Source: Paraplanobispora siamensis (lineage in GTDB: Bacteria > Actinomycetota > Actinomycetes > Streptosporangiales > Streptosporangiaceae). From it: a stretch of DNA of 64,000 nucleotides. The position numbers and the translations under genes are program-made. Within the stretch, counting starts at the first letter, position 1, and each line of letters opens with the position of its first letter. Location: the NCBI RefSeq assembly GCF_016863175.1, contig NZ_BOOJ01000027.1, positions 1-64,000 of the forward strand, written 5' to 3'. Under the pieces are notes generated by a model, which had not been told where the DNA came from, searched no databases, and worked only from the letters and a program-made list of their open reading frames with translations. Shown in pieces: positions 40,372-48,815 of the stretch.

Positions 40372-41561
40372 CACAGCCACCCCGCCGCCAGGCTCGTGAG
40401 CCCGCCGGCGAGACCGCCGAGCCAGCAGGCCGGATCATGACCGCCGTTGTACTCGGCGAGGGTCACCTCGTAGCCCTTGGCCGCGAGGGTCTCGGCGAAC
40501 CGGCGGTTCTCCTCCAGCAACATCCACTCCTGCCGGCCGACCTCGACGTGGAAGCGGACCGGCAGCCGGGGGGACCGCTCGTAGCGCCGGGTCAGCCACT
40601 CCGGGTCCTCGTCGCTCCACCAGTAGGAGCCCGACTGCGACAGCACGTTGCCGAAGCGCTCGGGGGCGACGAAGGCCGCGTAGGAGGCGGTGAGCCCGCC
40701 GAAGCTCTGCCCGGCGACGACGGTCAGCGCGGGGTCGTCCGTCACCCGCCACCCGCGTGCCGCCCAGGGCATCAGCTCCCCGGCCAGGTGCCGGACGAAC
40801 GGCTCGTGGCAGGCCATCTCCCGCAGCCGGGTCGGCCGGTCGACCGCGTCGGGCAACAGCACGACCGTCGGCGGTATCCGTCCCTCGGCGATCAGGTTGT
40901 CCATCGTCGGCGCGATCCGCCCGGCCCACACGTCTCCGTCCAGCAGGACCATCACCGGATACGCCCCGGGCGAGGCGACCGGCCGCGTCCCGGACGGCAC
41001 GGCCGGGTCCGCCCCGGCGTCGTGCCCGGGGGGCGTGTAGACCCAGACCCGCCGCCCGGCCGCCTCAGCCTCGTGGACCCGGCCCTCGGGGACGCCGGGC
41101 CGCCGGTCGCGGTACGGCTGCGCGGGGGCGCCGGGCAGCTCCAGCAGGGAGGAGGGGTTGCGGCCGTGGCTGCCCGGGACCCGGAGGGGGTTGCCGGGGT
41201 CGGGGAGCGCCGTCATCATGACGCGCAGCCAGGAGTCGCGGTCGGTGCCGGGGATCTCCGTGCACGGCAGGATCTGGTAGCTGGCCCGCAGGTCGGCGTC
41301 GAGCTCGTAGGTCAGCTGGAGCAGGTCGGTGCCCGGAACCCGGCTCATGACATGTCCGCCGATGTCGCCCGCGTGACGGTCCCGATCGGTCAGCGTGTTG
41401 ATCAGCACGACCGCCCGCTCGTCCGCCGACCCGGCCCGCCAGCGGAAGGTCACCCGGTGCCTGCCCGGCGTCGGCGACGGCTCGATCAGCGGGCCCGGCG
41501 TCTGCCCGGCGCGGGCGGGGCCGGCCGGCCCGGCGTCGTGTGCGTGGGGGGTGAAGGGCAT
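40371..41561 (-). CDS. fes: Enterochelin esterase-like siderophore esterase (Fes type)
   Basis: The product is 396 residues from ATG 41561, only four bases after the permease gene. The N-terminal domain (HRVTFRWRAGSADERAVVLI, LTYELDADLRASYQIL) matches the Fes N-domain. The C-terminal esterase-D fold has the nucleophile motif VVAGQSFGGLTASYAAF, then SQSGSYWWSDEDPEWL and the His region YNGGHDPACWLGGLAGG. Fes cuts the ester backbone of ferric trilactone siderophores in the cytosol to release iron. Its presence supports a Thr- or Ser-ester siderophore, in agreement with the NRPS prediction. Confidence 0.9.
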   Translation of the reverse strand: MPFTPHAHDAGPAGPARAGQTPGPLIEPSPTPGRHRVTFRWRAGSADERAVVLINTLTDRDRHAGDIGGHVMSRVPGTDLLQLTYELDADLRASYQILPCTEIPGTDRDSWLRVMMTALPDPGNPLRVPGSHGRNPSSLLELPGAPAQPYRDRRPGVPEGRVHEAEAAGRRVWVYTPPGHDAGADPAVPSGTRPVASPGAYPVMVLLDGDVWAGRIAPTMDNLIAEGRIPPTVVLLPDAVDRPTRLREMACHEPFVRHLAGELMPWAARGWRVTDDPALTVVAGQSFGGLTASYAAFVAPERFGNVLSQSGSYWWSDEDPEWLTRRYERSPRLPVRFHVEVGRQEWMLLEENRRFAETLAAKGYEVTLAEYNGGHDPACWLGGLAGGLTSLAAGWL

Positions 41562-41565
41562 CTCA

Positions 41566-43671
41566 CTACCTCCGGTCTGACAGCAGGGTCCACAGCAGGA
41601 AGGGGCCGCCCAGGATGCTCGTCACGACACCGGCGGGGATCTCTGCGCCGTCGGCGACGACCCGGCCGACCGTGTCGGCGGTCACGACGAGCGCGGCGCC
41701 GGTGAGGGGGGCGCCGATGAGCGGGAGACGGGCCGGGCCGGACAGGCGGGCGGCGATGACGGGGGCGGCCAGGGCGACGAACGCGATGGGCCCGCCGATG
41801 CCGATCCCCAGCCCGGCCAGGACGACGGCCAGCGCCAGGATGAGCAGCCTGGTCGTCCGCGGGCTCACCCCGAGCCCGGCGCTGACGTCCTCGTCGAAGC
41901 GCAGTACGGCCAGCCGCCGGGCGAGGGCCAGCGCGGCGGGCAGCAGGACGGCCAGGCCCACGGCGACCGGCAGCGCCACCGGGTAGCCGCGGCCCGTGAG
42001 GCTGCCGACGGTCCAGGCGTGGACCGCCGTGGCCGCGCTGAGCCCGCGCCAGGCCAGGAGCGACTGGACCAGCGCACCGGCCAGGGTGGTCATCGCCAGG
42101 CCGGTGATGATGAACCGGTAGCCCCGGGTGCCGATCCCGCCGGAGATGCCGAAGACGACAACGGCCGCGACCAGCGCCCCGAGCGGGCCGGTCCACCAGT
42201 GCTCGAAGAGCGTCGCCGCGGACGAGGCCAGCCCGGCGAGCATGATGGCGATGACCGCGCCCTGGTTGATGCCGAGCATGTCCGGCGTGGCCAGGCGGTT
42301 GCGGGCCAGGGCCTGGGTCAGGCAGCCGGACAGGCCCAGGGCCGCGCCCGCCGTCAGCCCCGCGACGATCCTGGGCAGGCGGATCTGCTGGACGAGGAGG
42401 ATCTGCCCGCCCTCCCCCGTCCCGAGCAGCGCGTTCAGGGCCTGGCCCGCGGTCATGGCCGACTGCCCGGCGGTGATCGCGACCACTCCCGCCGCCGCGG
42501 CGAGCCCGGCGAGGACGACGGCCGCCATGGAGGAGCGCAGGGGGAGCAGGACCGAGAAGGCGCCGAGCCGTACCGGCAGCGCGTCGGAGGGCAGCGGCGC
42601 GGACCCGCCGGTCCACCGCGCCGGAGACCGCAGGATCCCCCTGCCGCGCGCGGACTTCTCCGCGATCAGGTCCCCCGCCCCGGCGGCCACCGCCCTGGAG
42701 CGCGCGACCACGATCAGCACGGGCGCGCCGAGCAGGGCGATCAGCAGTGAGACGGGGGCCTCGTACGGGCGGATGACCACCCGGGCGAGCACGTCGGAGC
42801 CGAGCAGGACCACGGCCCCGGCCAGGCCGGACAGCGCGATCTGCGGGCCGATCCCGCCGCCGAGCACGGTCCTGGCCACGTAACCGGCCAGCAGGCCGAG
42901 GAAGCCGACCGGCCCGGCCACGGCGACCGCGGCGGCGCTGAGCAGCGTGACGGCCACGGTCACCGTGATCCGGACGCGACCGGGCCGGTGGCCGAGGGTC
43001 ACCGCCACGTCGTCGCCGAGCGAGAGCGCGGCCAGCGGTCTCGCCGCCAGGGCGGCCATGCCCAGACCGGCCAGGATCGCCGGGGAGACGGCCAGGACGC
43101 GTTCCAGCGGGACCCCGGCGAGCGAGCCGAGCACCCAGAACCGGTACTGGTCGAAGGTGACCGGGTCGGCCACCAGCAGGGCCGAGGTGATCCCGGTGAG
43201 GGTGGCCGACAGCGCCGCGCCCGCCAGCAGCAGCTTGAGCGGGGAGAAACGCGAGCCGAGCAGCAGCACGACACCGGTGGCCGCGAACGCGCCGCCGAGC
43301 GCCCAGACCAGGTAGGCCCCGCCAGTCTGCGCTCCGGCGTGGACGATTCCCACCACCACGCCCAGCGCGGCGCCCGAGTTCACGCCGAGCAGGCCCGTCT
43401 CGGCCAGCGGGTTGCGCGTGACCGACTGCAGCAGCATCCCCGAGACCCCGAGCGCGGCGCCCACCGCGACCGCGGCCAGCGTGCGGGGCAGCCGCAGCGT
43501 GGCGACCACCATCTCCAGGTGCTCGTCACCCCGGGCGCCCAGCAGATAGTCGACGACCTGGCCGGGCGCGATCCGGCCGGCTCCGGTCAGCACCGAGAGC
43601 GCGGCCAGCCCGAGCAGTGCCGCGGCGCACAGACCGAAGACCAGGGGGGAGGTCCGGGGTTGCGTAAACAT
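41566..43671 (-). CDS. Fused FecCD-family ferric-siderophore ABC permease (two domains, FhuB-like)
   Basis: The product is 701 residues from ATG 43671, directly adjoining the iron box; possibly leaderless. Two complete FecCD domains occur in tandem. Domain 1 has LRLPRTLAAVAVGAALGVSG, MLLQSVTRNPLAETGLLGVN and later GPVGFLGLLAGYVARTVLGG. Domain 2, from about residue 370, has IRLPRIVAGLTAGAALGLSG, CLTQALARNRLATPDMLGIN and GPIAFVALAAPVIAARL. The fusion supplies both halves of the inner-membrane channel, about 18-20 helices. The solute-binding lipoprotein gene is divergent. No ATPase gene is nearby, so the energy subunit must come from elsewhere. Confidence 0.93.
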   Translation of the reverse strand: MFTQPRTSPLVFGLCAAALLGLAALSVLTGAGRIAPGQVVDYLLGARGDEHLEMVVATLRLPRTLAAVAVGAALGVSGMLLQSVTRNPLAETGLLGVNSGAALGVVVGIVHAGAQTGGAYLVWALGGAFAATGVVLLLGSRFSPLKLLLAGAALSATLTGITSALLVADPVTFDQYRFWVLGSLAGVPLERVLAVSPAILAGLGMAALAARPLAALSLGDDVAVTLGHRPGRVRITVTVAVTLLSAAAVAVAGPVGFLGLLAGYVARTVLGGGIGPQIALSGLAGAVVLLGSDVLARVVIRPYEAPVSLLIALLGAPVLIVVARSRAVAAGAGDLIAEKSARGRGILRSPARWTGGSAPLPSDALPVRLGAFSVLLPLRSSMAAVVLAGLAAAAGVVAITAGQSAMTAGQALNALLGTGEGGQILLVQQIRLPRIVAGLTAGAALGLSGCLTQALARNRLATPDMLGINQGAVIAIMLAGLASSAATLFEHWWTGPLGALVAAVVVFGISGGIGTRGYRFIITGLAMTTLAGALVQSLLAWRGLSAATAVHAWTVGSLTGRGYPVALPVAVGLAVLLPAALALARRLAVLRFDEDVSAGLGVSPRTTRLLILALAVVLAGLGIGIGGPIAFVALAAPVIAARLSGPARLPLIGAPLTGAALVVTADTVGRVVADGAEIPAGVVTSILGGPFLLWTLLSDRR

Positions 43672-43689
43672 AAGGTAAGGCTAACCTAA
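43671..43689. promoter_or_regulatory. Iron box next to the permease start
   Basis: TAAGGTAAGGCTAACCTAA is close to the 19-bp IdeR/DmdR consensus and touches the permease ATG, so bound repressor would block the minus-strand operon. Confidence 0.85.
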
Positions 43690-43690
43690 A

Positions 43691-43709
43691 GTAGGTAAGC
43701 CTTGCCTAA
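43691..43709. promoter_or_regulatory. Iron box upstream of the substrate-binding protein gene
   Basis: GTAGGTAAGCCTTGCCTAA is a second 19-bp iron-box-like element one base from the first and 17 bases ahead of ATG 43727. The pair can co-repress both divergent units. Confidence 0.8.
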
Positions 43710-43726
43710 TGTGTTCAGGAGTTCAC

Positions 43727-44689
43727 ATGTCCCCCCTCCGCAGGGTCGGCGGTCTGTTCGCCGCCGCTCTCGCCGCCCTGACCGTCGCGGCGTGCGGCAC
43801 CTCGTCCACAGACTCGTCCGTGGCACCGGCCGCCGCCTCGCAGCCCGCGGCCCCCGCCACCCGCGAGGTGAAGGACGCCACCGGCACCCTGATCAAGATT
43901 CCGGCCGAGCCGAAGCGCGTGGTCACCCTCACCCAGGAGGACCTGGACGCCGCCCTCGCCCTCGGTGTCACCCCCGTCGGCATCACCAACGGCCAGGGCC
44001 TGGACAAGCCGCCGGCCTACCTGGCCGACAAGGTGCGGGGCATCCCGGTGGTCGGCGACCTCCTGCAGCCCGTGATCGACAAGGTCGTCGAGGTCCAGCC
44101 CGACCTGATCCTCGCCGGCGACATGCAGGACAAGCAGATCCTCGACCAGCTCCGCACCATCACCCCGGCGACCCTGGTCACGATGGCCCCCACCGACGAC
44201 TGGAAGCTGTCGTTCATGGGCGTCGGCAACGCGCTGAACAAGCTGGACGAGGCCAAGAAGGTCCTGGCCGACTACGACGCCAAGGTCGCCGAGGCCAAGG
44301 CCAGGATCAAGCCCGCCGAGGTCAGCATCGTGCGCTGGAACCCGCAGGGCCCGAGCTGGATGGAGAAGCGGCAGTTCTCCAGCTTCGTCGCCACCGACCT
44401 CGGCCTCACCCGCCCCAAGGCGCAGGACAAGGACGGCACCGCCCACTCCATGCCGCTCAGCCTGGAGGCCCTGTCCGACATCGACGGCGAGTGGCTGTTC
44501 CTGTCCACCCTCACCGCCGACGGCGAGAAGGCCCTCACCGAGGTGAAGGAGACCCCGGCCTTCAAGGAGCTGAAGGCCGTCAAGAACGACCACGTGGTGT
44601 CCGTCGACGGCTCCGTCTGGAGCACCCGCGGCGCCCCGCTCGCCGCCCAGGTCGTGCTCGACGACCTGGTCAAGGCCCTGGCCGGCTGA
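43727..44689 (+). CDS. Iron-siderophore ABC transporter substrate-binding lipoprotein
   Basis: ATG 43727 follows CAGGAG; 320 residues. The lipobox LTVAAC gives a lipid-anchored Cys. The periplasmic-binding fold of FepB/CeuE type shows KRVVTLTQEDLDAALALGV, QPVIDKVVEVQPDLILAGD, EAKKVLADYDAKVAEAKARI and SLEALSDIDGEWLFLSTLTA. It should capture the ferric catecholate outside the cell and pass it to the fused permease. Control is by the iron boxes immediately upstream. Confidence 0.93.
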   Translation: MSPLRRVGGLFAAALAALTVAACGTSSTDSSVAPAAASQPAAPATREVKDATGTLIKIPAEPKRVVTLTQEDLDAALALGVTPVGITNGQGLDKPPAYLADKVRGIPVVGDLLQPVIDKVVEVQPDLILAGDMQDKQILDQLRTITPATLVTMAPTDDWKLSFMGVGNALNKLDEAKKVLADYDAKVAEAKARIKPAEVSIVRWNPQGPSWMEKRQFSSFVATDLGLTRPKAQDKDGTAHSMPLSLEALSDIDGEWLFLSTLTADGEKALTEVKETPAFKELKAVKNDHVVSVDGSVWSTRGAPLAAQVVLDDLVKALAG

Positions 44690-44690
44690 C

Positions 44691-44710
44691 CCCGGCGACC
44701 GGACGCCGGG
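44691..44710 (+). terminator. Putative terminator after the substrate-binding protein gene
   Basis: CCCGGCG and CGCCGGG pair around a 6-base loop two bases after the stop codon. The gene is convergent with the 44720 lipoprotein gene, so the hairpin could serve both. Confidence 0.45.
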
Positions 44711-44719
44711 CGGCGCGGG

Positions 44720-45166
44720 TCAGGAGAACACGTAGCACTCGACCTCGGCACGGCGTGCGGTCATACCGCCCGCCACGGCCTCCGTGACGCACTGCCGCTC
44801 CCGCTCGCTGAGCGGGAGCGGCCCGCAGACGCTGACTCCGGAGTACGTCCGGCAGTCCAGCGCGTCGTCGCGCTCGCCCACCCGGTAGTCGCGGCCGACA
44901 TCCCGCGCGCACCGCTCGCGCAGCTCCGCCGTGTCGGCGTAGCGGCACTGCCCGGTCAGGATCCGGTACTGCTCGCCGCTCACCTCCGCCGGGATGCGGC
45001 CCTCCCCCGTCGTGACCGCCGCGGCCGAGGCGCGGGTCTCCCCCGTCGCGCCCGCCGTGCCCGTCGTGACCGCCGCGGCCGTGAAGGCCGTCCCGCCCGT
45101 GCCCCCGCAGCCGCCCGTCATGAGCCCTGCCGTGAGCAGTGCGGCCGCGCAGATGAATGCCCTCAA
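44720..45166 (-). CDS. Small Cys-rich lipoprotein of unknown function
   Basis: The product is 148 residues from TTG 45166 with GGGGGG upstream. The signal peptide ends in a lipobox (LMTGGC). A Thr/Ala-rich spacer follows, then a compact domain with six Cys residues (ILTGQCRYADTAELRERCAR, DDALDCRTYSGVSVCGPLPL, ERERQCVTEAVAGGMTARRA, EVECYVFS) that likely form three disulfides. No family is recognised. It is transcribed toward the substrate-binding gene and has no obvious partner. Confidence 0.72.
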   Translation of the reverse strand: MRAFICAAALLTAGLMTGGCGGTGGTAFTAAAVTTGTAGATGETRASAAAVTTGEGRIPAEVSGEQYRILTGQCRYADTAELRERCARDVGRDYRVGERDDALDCRTYSGVSVCGPLPLSERERQCVTEAVAGGMTARRAEVECYVFS

Positions 45167-45259
45167 TGTGTGCCCCCCGTCTCACCGTAGCCGCCGGGCG
45201 GTTTTGTCCAGGGAAAAGCCGCGTATCGGATAAGTAGGGCATTTCTGCGCTGCACTGCG

Positions 45260-45295
45260 TGCCATACCCACCCTTCGCGCCGTACCCACCCTTCG
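45260..45295. repeat. Imperfect 18-bp tandem repeat in the MarR / lipoprotein spacer
   Basis: TGCCATACCCACCCTTCG is followed by CGCCGTACCCACCCTTCG. It lies in a 190-base spacer (45167-45356) that otherwise shows no convincing gene. Confidence 0.7.
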
Positions 45296-45356
45296 AGAAC
45301 CTGCCCGGCTGGGGCATGTACAGAACGTCGGCCTTCAGCGGGCCGGAGGCCCCACC

Positions 45357-45833
45357 TCAAGAGCCCTCTCTGATCATCGCGGCCTGCTGCCCGGCGACCC
45401 GCCGCATGCGCCGGAAGAGGTCCAGCATCATCGCGATCTGGTCCTCGTCGTACTCGGCCAGCGCCTGCGCCCACGCCTGCGACATCCCGGCGAAGAGCGG
45501 GCCGATCTGCGCCATCCTCTCGGGCACCGGCCGGACGATCACCTTGCGCCGGTCGCCGGGGTCCTGCTCGCGCCGCACCCAGCCGCCGCGTTCCAGACGG
45601 TCGATCATCCGTGTGGCGGCCCCCGTGGTCAGCCCCGTGCTCGCGGCGACGTCCCCCGCCGTGGCCGCGTCCATGCCGCTCAGCGCGGTCAGGCACTTGA
45701 AGTCGGCCAGGTTCAGCCCGAGACGGTCGGCCACGGCCTGCTGGAGCAGGATTCCGGCGGCCATCGTCTGCTCCAGCTCGGCCTGCAGACGCGCCTGGAG
45801 CTCCTCGCGTCCGGCGGGTTCAGGGGTTGACAC
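45357..45833 (-). CDS. MarR-family transcriptional regulator
   Basis: The product is 158 residues from GTG 45833. The winged helix-turn-helix is clear (LADFKCLTALSGMDAATAGD, VAASTGLTTGAATRMIDRLE, RGGWVRREQDPGDRRKVIVR), including the D-x-R-D/R-R wing. It is divergent from the DUF998 gene, with inverted repeats between them, and most likely represses that gene and itself. Confidence 0.9.
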   Translation of the reverse strand: MSTPEPAGREELQARLQAELEQTMAAGILLQQAVADRLGLNLADFKCLTALSGMDAATAGDVAASTGLTTGAATRMIDRLERGGWVRREQDPGDRRKVIVRPVPERMAQIGPLFAGMSQAWAQALAEYDEDQIAMMLDLFRRMRRVAGQQAAMIREGS

Positions 45834-45863
45834 GCGGTCATCTTACCGACGCATAATCTTCCC

Positions 45864-45892
45864 GATAAATTATCTGCATAAGACAGATTCTT
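45864..45892. promoter_or_regulatory. Inverted repeats in the MarR / DUF998 divergent region
   Basis: GATAA-A-TTATC (45864-45874) overlaps a second repeat in which ATCTG and CAGAT face each other across seven bases (45872-45888). These are candidate MarR sites in a 73-base region. Confidence 0.5.
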
Positions 45893-45906
45893 CTAGGAGA
45901 AGATAA

Positions 45907-46533
45907 ATGTGGCCACGCCTCCTCGGTACCGCCGGACCCGTGCTGTTCGTCCTCGTCTGGCTCGTCGAAGGCGCACTCCGGCCGGGGTACGACCCGATGC
46001 GCCACTGGGTCAGCGAGCTGGCGCTGTCCGGCCGCGGCTGGATCCAGATCACCGCCTTCCTGCTCAGCGGCGCGCTGATCACCGCCTTCGGCCTCACGCT
46101 CCGCCGCACGGTCCCGGGCTGGGGCCCGCGGTTGATCGCGGTCGCCGGGGTCGCGCTGTTCCTCGCGGGTGTCTTCGTGATCGACCCCGGCCTCTACAAC
46201 CCCGGCGGGAGCCCCGCGGTCACCACCTGGCACGGGATCCTGCACGACGTGTTCGGTCCGATCATGTTCTTCTCCGTCGCGGCCGCCGCGATCGTCCTGT
46301 CCCGGCGGTTCGGCCGCGGCTACGGCCTGGCCGGCGGGATCGGGACGATCGCGTTCTGGCTGGCCGCGGGCGCCCTCAACGGGATGGACCACGCGGGGGT
46401 GTGGTCGCCCGCCCCGGCGGGCCTGCTGCAGCGGCTCGCGATCCTGACCGGGTTCGCCTACCTGGTCTACGCGGCCTGGCAGAGCGCCCGGCGCAGCCGC
46501 CAGGCGCCGAGGGCGAGGAGCACGGCGGCGTAG
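45907..46533 (+). CDS. DUF998 integral membrane protein
   Basis: The product is 208 residues from ATG 45907 with AGGAGA six bases upstream. Six hydrophobic helices and the conserved DUF998 features (YDPMRHWVSELALSGRGWIQ, FVIDPGLYNPGGSPAVTTWH, GILHDVFGPIMFFSVAAAAI, LAILTGFAYLVYAAW) identify the family; its function is not known. It is divergent from the MarR gene, which probably controls it. Its last 67 bases overlap the convergent ABC permease gene in another frame. Confidence 0.88.
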   Translation: MWPRLLGTAGPVLFVLVWLVEGALRPGYDPMRHWVSELALSGRGWIQITAFLLSGALITAFGLTLRRTVPGWGPRLIAVAGVALFLAGVFVIDPGLYNPGGSPAVTTWHGILHDVFGPIMFFSVAAAAIVLSRRFGRGYGLAGGIGTIAFWLAAGALNGMDHAGVWSPAPAGLLQRLAILTGFAYLVYAAWQSARRSRQAPRARSTAA

Positions 46534-47630
46534 CCGGACAGGACGCCCAGCTGCGGCAGGATGCCCGGCAGCGTGTCGCCGTGCCGTACCAGCCTGGCGA
46601 ACCCCTCGTAGCCCCAGGCGTGCGGGGTGAGATGGGCCAGGGTGCGCATCGTCTCCCCGAACGACTCCAGCGGCATCATCGAGCCGCCGAGCCCGGCCAG
46701 GCCGAGCCCGAGGACCAGCGCGACCGCGCCGGGCGGCCCCGGGCTGCGGAACACGGAGCCGAGCAGCATCGCGGCGCCCCCGCCGACCAGGGAGAAGACC
46801 AGGAGGAGGACGGTCGCGCCCACCGGGTCGCCCCACTCCACGCCGAACAGCAGAGCCGAGCCCAGCATGATCAGCACTCCCTGGACCAGCGCGATGACGA
46901 TCCTGCCCAGCATCTCGCCGAGCACGATGGTCCGCACCGGGGTCGGGGTCGCGTACATCCGCCGCGACACCCCCAGCATGCGGGTCTCCACGAGCCCGAC
47001 CCCGGCGGTCAGCGCGGTGAGGAAGACGAACATCAGCAGCAGCGGCGGGGCCGCGATCGAGAACGCCCCGAGCCCCTCGGGGAAGATCGCGTCACCGGCG
47101 GTGGTGACCCGCACCCCGATCCCGGGCACGGGCGAGGTCTCCGCCGCCCGCAGGGCCTGGTCGAAGGAACCGGAACCCCGCGCCGCGCCGAACTGCGCGG
47201 CCCGCACGAGCGCCGCCTCCTTCGACACGACCGAGCGCGTCCACATGGCGACGTCCTGGGCGTTCAGGTCGTCCGGGCGGATGAGGGAGCCGAGCGGGAC
47301 CGGGCGGCCGGCCGCGAGGTCGGCGTCGTAGCTTCCGGGGATCACCAGCCCCGCGTTCACCCGCCCGCGCTCGACCGCGACGCGCAGGTCCTCCTCGCCG
47401 CCGATCCGCTCCACGGCGATGCGCGGCCCGGAGCCGAGCGCGGCGACCAGGCGGCCGGCCAGCGGGCCGGTCCCCTCGGCCGCCACCCCCAGCCGGAGCC
47501 GCTCCCCGCCGCCGAACAGCTGCCCGATCACCAGGATCAGCAGGAACGGCACGACGGCCACGAAGAAGATGTTCGTCCGATCCCTGAAGACCCGGCGCAG
47601 GTTGAGCATCGCGATGGACATGATCTTCAT
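46467..47630 (-). CDS. ABC-2 type transporter permease (second of two)
   Basis: ATG 47630 overlaps the stop of the preceding permease (ATGA); 387 residues. A first membrane helix (NIFFVAVVPFLLILVIGQLF) is followed by a large extracytoplasmic loop (LRLGVAAEGTGPLAGRLVAA and following). Five C-terminal helices come next, with FSIAAPPLLLMFVFLTALTA, GVGLVETRMLGVSRRMYATP and GGSMMPLESFGETMRTLAHL, the ABC2_membrane_3 layout. With the adjacent permease and ATPase it forms an exporter of unknown substrate, probably a drug or lipid. Confidence 0.88.
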   Translation of the reverse strand: MKIMSIAMLNLRRVFRDRTNIFFVAVVPFLLILVIGQLFGGGERLRLGVAAEGTGPLAGRLVAALGSGPRIAVERIGGEEDLRVAVERGRVNAGLVIPGSYDADLAAGRPVPLGSLIRPDDLNAQDVAMWTRSVVSKEAALVRAAQFGAARGSGSFDQALRAAETSPVPGIGVRVTTAGDAIFPEGLGAFSIAAPPLLLMFVFLTALTAGVGLVETRMLGVSRRMYATPTPVRTIVLGEMLGRIVIALVQGVLIMLGSALLFGVEWGDPVGATVLLLVFSLVGGGAAMLLGSVFRSPGPPGAVALVLGLGLAGLGGSMMPLESFGETMRTLAHLTPHAWGYEGFARLVRHGDTLPGILPQLGVLSGYAAVLLALGAWRLRRALCQAA

Positions 47631-48802
47631 GCGCGGGCCATCCTTCCCAGCCGGGCCAGGGCCACGGGGATGCCGACCACCGCGAAGCCCAGCAGGACGG
47701 TGACGGGGAGCGCCACCGAGCCGCCGCCGCGCAGGTCGGCCAGGCCCTCCATGAACCAGTGGTGCGGAGTCACCGCGCCGAACGCGGCGAGCCCGCCGAG
47801 CTGCCCCACCGAGAAGAACGCCCCGCCGACGATGCCGCACACGGTGGCCACGACCGACTGCCAGTTGGCGGCCTGCTCCGCGGTGCGGGTGAACGTCGCC
47901 ACCACGGCCATCAGCCCGGTCGCGGCGAGCACGACCGCGGTCACCAGTGCCGCGACGCCTGCGGGATCTCCCCAGCGGGCGCCGAGCAGCGGGCCGGAGA
48001 CGACGATGAGGACCGCCATCCCGATGAGCCCGGTCAGCACGCCGCCGACCAGCTTCGCCGCCATGATCAGGGACCCGGGGACCGGCGCGGCCATGATCCT
48101 GGCCAGCGTGCCCGAGTCCCGCTCGGCGAAGATGCCGGCCACGCAGAGCATGACGGTGAAGAACAGGAAGAAGACGCCCATGCCCGCGACGTGGTACGTC
48201 CTGGTGTCCAGCTGCCTGACGGACAGGGACGTGTCCTGCCGGAGCTGGATCGGCTCCGGCAGGGCGCGCAGGTCCGGTACGGCCTCCGGCCCGGCGTCCG
48301 CCACCGAGAGGGCGAGACGCTCGCCCCGCTCTGCCGCCGCGTAGGACTCGGCGAGCTCCCGGGCGACCTGCACGGCGACGGGCGCGTCGACGCTCCCGAT
48401 CACCTCGATCGACCCGGCCCCCGCGGAGGCCGGCTCCGGGCTCCCGGCGGAGGGGTCGCGGCTCGCTTCGGAGGACTCGGAGGCCGCCGCCGAGGGTTCC
48501 GGCCCGCCGACGAAGACCGCGTCCAGCCGGCCGCGCCCGGCCAGTTCCCTGCCCTGCTCGGCCGAGGCGACCCGGCTGAGCCGTATGTGCCCGGCCGCCT
48601 CCATCGGGCGCAGTACCTGCTCGGTGAAGGCGGGCAGGCCGACGACGCCGTAGCGGGCGTCGAGCCGCTGCGCGGACCCGCCCATGACCAGGTTGAGCAG
48701 GAAGGCCAGGCCGAGCGGGAGGGCCACGGCGTAGATGACAAGCGTGCCGTCCCGCAGCCGCTGCCGCAGGTCCTTCAGCAGGATGAGTATCAGCGCGCGC
48801 AT
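47627..48802 (-). CDS. ABC-2 type transporter permease (first of two)
   Basis: The product is 391 residues with the same layout as its neighbour: LILILLKDLRQRLRDGTLVI, VALPLGLAFLLNLVMGG, a large outer loop, then VFFLFFTVMLCVAGIFAERD, SGTLARIMAAPVPGSLIMAA and THHWFMEGLADLRGG-like end (here TPHHWFMEGLADLRGGGSVA). A Ser/Ala-rich insert (SAAASESSEASRDPSAGSPE) lies in the outer loop. The two permeases probably form a heterodimer served by the ATPase encoded 13 bases upstream. Confidence 0.88.
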   Translation of the reverse strand: MRALILILLKDLRQRLRDGTLVIYAVALPLGLAFLLNLVMGGSAQRLDARYGVVGLPAFTEQVLRPMEAAGHIRLSRVASAEQGRELAGRGRLDAVFVGGPEPSAAASESSEASRDPSAGSPEPASAGAGSIEVIGSVDAPVAVQVARELAESYAAAERGERLALSVADAGPEAVPDLRALPEPIQLRQDTSLSVRQLDTRTYHVAGMGVFFLFFTVMLCVAGIFAERDSGTLARIMAAPVPGSLIMAAKLVGGVLTGLIGMAVLIVVSGPLLGARWGDPAGVAALVTAVVLAATGLMAVVATFTRTAEQAANWQSVVATVCGIVGGAFFSVGQLGGLAAFGAVTPHHWFMEGLADLRGGGSVALPVTVLLGFAVVGIPVALARLGRMARA

Positions 48803-48815
48803 CGTCCCGGCCCCC

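Noticed and set aside
45259-45356. Possible short peptide gene with two PYPPF repeats, considered as a RiPP precursor
   Set aside because: There is no ribosome site and no modification enzyme nearby, and the frame simply runs on antisense to the MarR gene. Only the 18-bp repeat is kept.
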